A DNA stretch of 8,833 nucleotides from Zoogloea sp041911615 (GTDB lineage: Bacteria; Pseudomonadota; Gammaproteobacteria; Burkholderiales; Rhodocyclaceae). The notes beneath the pieces were generated by a model. It ran no database searches. It saw nothing but the letters and a program-made list of their open reading frames with translations, and was not told the DNA's origin. Both the position numbers and the translations under genes were made by a program. The first letter of the stretch is position 1, and every line of letters starts with the position of its first letter. Shown in pieces: positions 6,871 to 8,833 of this stretch. Location of the stretch: assembly GCF_041911615.1 (NCBI RefSeq), contig NZ_JAYROR010000083.1, positions 1-8,833 of the forward strand, given 5' to 3'.

Positions 6871-6900
6871 TTGCAGTGCGGCTGCCGGGACTGCTACCCT
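6871..6900 (+). promoter_or_regulatory. weak candidate promoter for ilvA in the ridA-ilvA divergent gap
   Basis: TTGCAG (6871-6876) is followed after 18 bp by TACCCT (6895-6900), 37 bases before the ilvA ATG. Both boxes are only partial matches. The 95-bp gap must also carry the promoter of the divergent Rid gene, for which I see no good match. There is no obvious leader peptide or run of branched-chain amino-acid codons, so classical attenuation is not supported here. Confidence 0.3.
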
Positions 6901-6937
6901 TTGAGGCTTCCCCCAGCCGACCTAGAAGGCGCCCCCC

Positions 6938-8458
6938 ATGAGCACGCAGCACCCCGACTATCTCCAGAAGATTCTCACCGCCCAGGTGTACGACGTGGCG
7001 ATCGAAACGCCCCTCGACCCGGCGCCCAACCTGTCGGCCCGTGTTCATAACAAGATTTTCCTCAAGCGCGAGGACATGCAGCCGGTGTTCAGCTTCAAGC
7101 TGCGCGGCGCCTACAACAAGATGGCCAACCTCAGCGCGGCGGCCCTCAAGCGCGGGGTGATCTGCGCCTCCGCCGGCAACCACGCCCAGGGCGTCGCCCT
7201 GTCCGCCAGGAAGCTCGGCGTGCGCGCGGTGATCGTGATGCCCACCACCACCCCGGCGATCAAGATCGACGCGGTCAAGCGCAACGGCGGCGAAGTCGTG
7301 CTGGCCGGCGAATCCTTCTCCGACGCCTACGCCCACGCCGTCGAACTCGAGAAGACCGAGAAGCTCACCTTCGTCCACCCCTACGACGACCCCGACGTGA
7401 TCGCCGGCCAGGGCACCATCGGCATGGAGATCCTGCGTCAGCACGCCAAGCCGATCCACGCCATCTTCTGTTGCGTCGGCGGCGGCGGCCTGCTGGCTGG
7501 CGTGGCGGCCTACGTGAAGCGGGTGCGCCCCGAGATCAAGGTGATCGGCGTGCAGACCGTCGATTCCGACGCCATGGCCCAGTCCCTCGAGGCCGGCAAG
7601 CGGGTCGAGCTGGCCAACGTCGGCCTGTTCGCCGACGGCGCCGCGGTCAAGCTGGTCGGCGCCGAAACCTTCCGGGTCTGCCAGGAATACGTGGACGAGA
7701 TGATCCGCGTGGACAACGACGCCATCTGCGCCGCCATCAAGGACGTGTTCGAGGACACCCGCTCGATCCTCGAACCCGCCGGCGCGCTGGCCCTGGCCGG
7801 CGCCAAGGAATACGCCAAGCGCCACGCCCTCAAGGACAAGACCCTGGTCGCCGTGGCCTCCGGCGCCAACATGAACTTCGACCGCCTGCGCTTCGTCGCC
7901 GAGCGCGCCGAGGTCGGCGAGCAGCGCGAAGCCGTGCTGGCCGTGACCATCCCCGAGAAGCCCGGCTCCTTCAAGAAGTTCTGCGACCTGCTCGGCAACC
8001 GCAACATCACCGAGTTCAACTACCGCTACGGCGACGCCGCCCGCGCCCACATCTTCGTCGGCGTCGGCGTGCACAACCGCGCCGAGGGCGTGCGCATCAC
8101 CGAGATGCTGCAACGCCACGCCCTGCCCTGCCTCGACCTCACCGACGACGAGATGGCCAAGAGCCACATCCGCTACATGGTCGGCGGCCACGCGCCGCAG
8201 GCGGACAACGAGGTGCTGTACCGCTTCGTCTTCCCCGAGCGGCCCGGCGCGCTCCTCAACTTCCTCGAAACCCTGCGCTCCGACTGGAACATCAGCCTGT
8301 TCCACTACCGCAACCACGGCGCCGACTTCGGCCGCGTGCTGGTCGGAATGCAGGTGCCGCCGGCCGACCGGGAGGCCTTCCAGGGCTTCCTCGGGCGGCT
8401 CGGTTACGAATACGTCGAGGAAACCCACAACCCGGCCTACCGGATGTTCCTCGGCTGA
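6938..8458 (+). CDS. ilvA: threonine ammonia-lyase, biosynthetic (threonine deaminase)
   Basis: This 506-residue protein, close to the 514 residues of E. coli IlvA, converts L-threonine to 2-oxobutanoate and ammonia. That is the committed step of isoleucine synthesis. The fold-type II PLP domain fills residues 1 to about 325. The Schiff-base lysine is Lys54 in FSFKLRGAY, followed by the SAGNHAQG loop and the Gly-rich phosphate-binding loop GGGG at 181-184. Two ACT-like regulatory domains follow (from about 329, VTIPEKPGSFKKF, and about 423, FVFPERPGALLNF). This is the arrangement of the long, isoleucine-inhibited, valine-activated biosynthetic form, not the short catabolic TdcB type. The ATG at 6938 has AAGG eight bases upstream, and the N-terminus (DYLQKILTAQVYDVAIETPL) matches the family. 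It is divergent from the Rid gene and convergent with the PEP-synthase-like gene. Nothing in it looks broken. Confidence 0.97.
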   Translation: MSTQHPDYLQKILTAQVYDVAIETPLDPAPNLSARVHNKIFLKREDMQPVFSFKLRGAYNKMANLSAAALKRGVICASAGNHAQGVALSARKLGVRAVIVMPTTTPAIKIDAVKRNGGEVVLAGESFSDAYAHAVELEKTEKLTFVHPYDDPDVIAGQGTIGMEILRQHAKPIHAIFCCVGGGGLLAGVAAYVKRVRPEIKVIGVQTVDSDAMAQSLEAGKRVELANVGLFADGAAVKLVGAETFRVCQEYVDEMIRVDNDAICAAIKDVFEDTRSILEPAGALALAGAKEYAKRHALKDKTLVAVASGANMNFDRLRFVAERAEVGEQREAVLAVTIPEKPGSFKKFCDLLGNRNITEFNYRYGDAARAHIFVGVGVHNRAEGVRITEMLQRHALPCLDLTDDEMAKSHIRYMVGGHAPQADNEVLYRFVFPERPGALLNFLETLRSDWNISLFHYRNHGADFGRVLVGMQVPPADREAFQGFLGRLGYEYVEETHNPAYRMFLG

Positions 8459-8461
8459 GAT

Positions 8462-8833
8462 TCACCCCCCGTCCGTCCGCCCCAGCAGGCGGACGGTGCC
8501 GCTGAGCCCATTCACCTCCACCTCGTCGCCGTCGGCCAGCGCGTCGACGATGCCGGGCAGGTTCACCACCGCCGGCAGCGCGAACTCCCGCGCCACGATC
8601 GCCCCGTGGGACAGGTAGCCGCCGGTCTCCACCACCAGCCCGCCAGCCTTCAGGAACAGCGGCGTCCAGCCCGGATCGGTGGACGGCGCCACCAGCACCT
8701 CGCCGGGCGCCAGGCGTCCGCCTTCCGACGGATGGCGCAGCACCCGCGCGCGCCCGCGGACCACCCCGGTGCCGGTCGCCACGCCGCGCCACAGCACCCC
8801 GTCGCCGGTGGCCCGGGCCGCGTCCACCGCCCC
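8462..8833 (-). CDS. C-terminal part of a PEP-utilising enzyme (PEP synthase/PPDK-like), partial
   Basis: The frame is open from the right edge to a TGA at 8464-8462 and gives 123 residues, the C-terminal end of a larger protein. It contains the swivelling phosphohistidine domain of PEP-utilising enzymes: a beta-strand lead (GRARVLRHPSEG...), APGEVLVAPSTDPGWTPLF, then KAGGLVVETGGYLSHGAIVAREF and LPAVVNLPGI. His76 of the fragment, in LSHGAIVAR, is the expected phosphorylated histidine. The protein ends soon after this domain, with no PEP/pyruvate TIM barrel behind it. That order (ATP-grasp first, His domain last) is seen in rifampin phosphotransferase-like and other PEP/pyruvate-binding proteins, and not in canonical PpsA, where the barrel is C-terminal. 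The partner substrate cannot be told because the rest lies outside the window. A GTG at 8827 could be read as a start, but the domain boundary and the open frame beyond it argue for an internal position. Confidence 0.82.
   Translation of the reverse strand, partial: GAVDAARATGDGVLWRGVATGTGVVRGRARVLRHPSEGGRLAPGEVLVAPSTDPGWTPLFLKAGGLVVETGGYLSHGAIVAREFALPAVVNLPGIVDALADGDEVEVNGLSGTVRLLGRTDGG
8473..8496. terminator. perfect 9-bp hairpin at the convergent ilvA/PEP-enzyme 3' junction
   Basis: CCGTCCGCC (8473-8481), a 6-base loop, and GGCGGACGG (8488-8496) make a perfect stem just 14 bases after the ilvA stop. It lies inside the last codons of the opposing gene. There is no T-tract on either strand, so it is a candidate bidirectional transcript end or 3'-stabilising hairpin rather than a standard intrinsic terminator. 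Confidence 0.45.

Noticed and set aside
6839..8428. A minus-strand open frame of 529 codons antisense to ilvA.
   Set aside because: The composition is Val/Gly/Asp/His-rich and repetitive, it has no domain, and it lies opposite a textbook ilvA. It is an antisense shadow.

Overview
The window is about 8.8 kb of very GC-rich chromosomal DNA. Its gene content points to a betaproteobacterium, most likely of the Rhodocyclales (Azoarcus/Thauera/Zoogloea type). This placement is an inference from three things: the GC-rich codon use, a giant DUF3683-type FAD/Fe-S oxidoreductase that I know mainly from betaproteobacteria, and a PEP-CTERM-tagged secreted protein. I see no mobile element, CRISPR array, tRNA or rRNA.

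Layout from left to right. (1) At 1-553 on the minus strand is the disordered, Ala/Pro/Lys-rich N-terminus of a protein that runs off the left edge. (2) At about 764-1141 on the plus strand is the C-terminal two thirds of a beta-class carbonic anhydrase. Its N-terminal part, with the Cys-x-Asp-x-Arg zinc motif, is absent, so it reads as a decayed gene. (3) A strong GC hairpin at 1163-1190 separates it from the convergent large gene. (4) At 1215-5117 on the minus strand is a 1300-residue DUF3683/FAD/4Fe-4S/CCG oxidoreductase with its own sigma70-like promoter. (5) At 5269-6291 on the minus strand is a secreted SGNH/GDSL esterase with a PEP-CTERM anchor. It has a good promoter, a hairpin in its leader and a clear rho-independent terminator. 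(6) At 6486-6842 on the minus strand is a RidA-family imine deaminase, divergent from (7) ilvA, biosynthetic threonine deaminase, at 6938-8458 on the plus strand. (8) At 8462-8833 on the minus strand is the C-terminal end of a PEP-synthase-like protein with its swivelling phosphohistidine domain, convergent with ilvA and only 3 bp from it.

The clearest functional link is ridA/ilvA. Threonine deaminase releases reactive enamine/imine intermediates, and Rid proteins hydrolyse these to 2-ketoacids. The other genes look like independent transcription units.

This is mostly ordinary core-genome sequence, and I do not find a convincing new multi-gene system. The points most worth checking are the beheaded carbonic anhydrase, the uncharacterised N-terminal domain and unknown substrate of the giant oxidoreductase, and the PEP-CTERM esterase with its leader hairpin.
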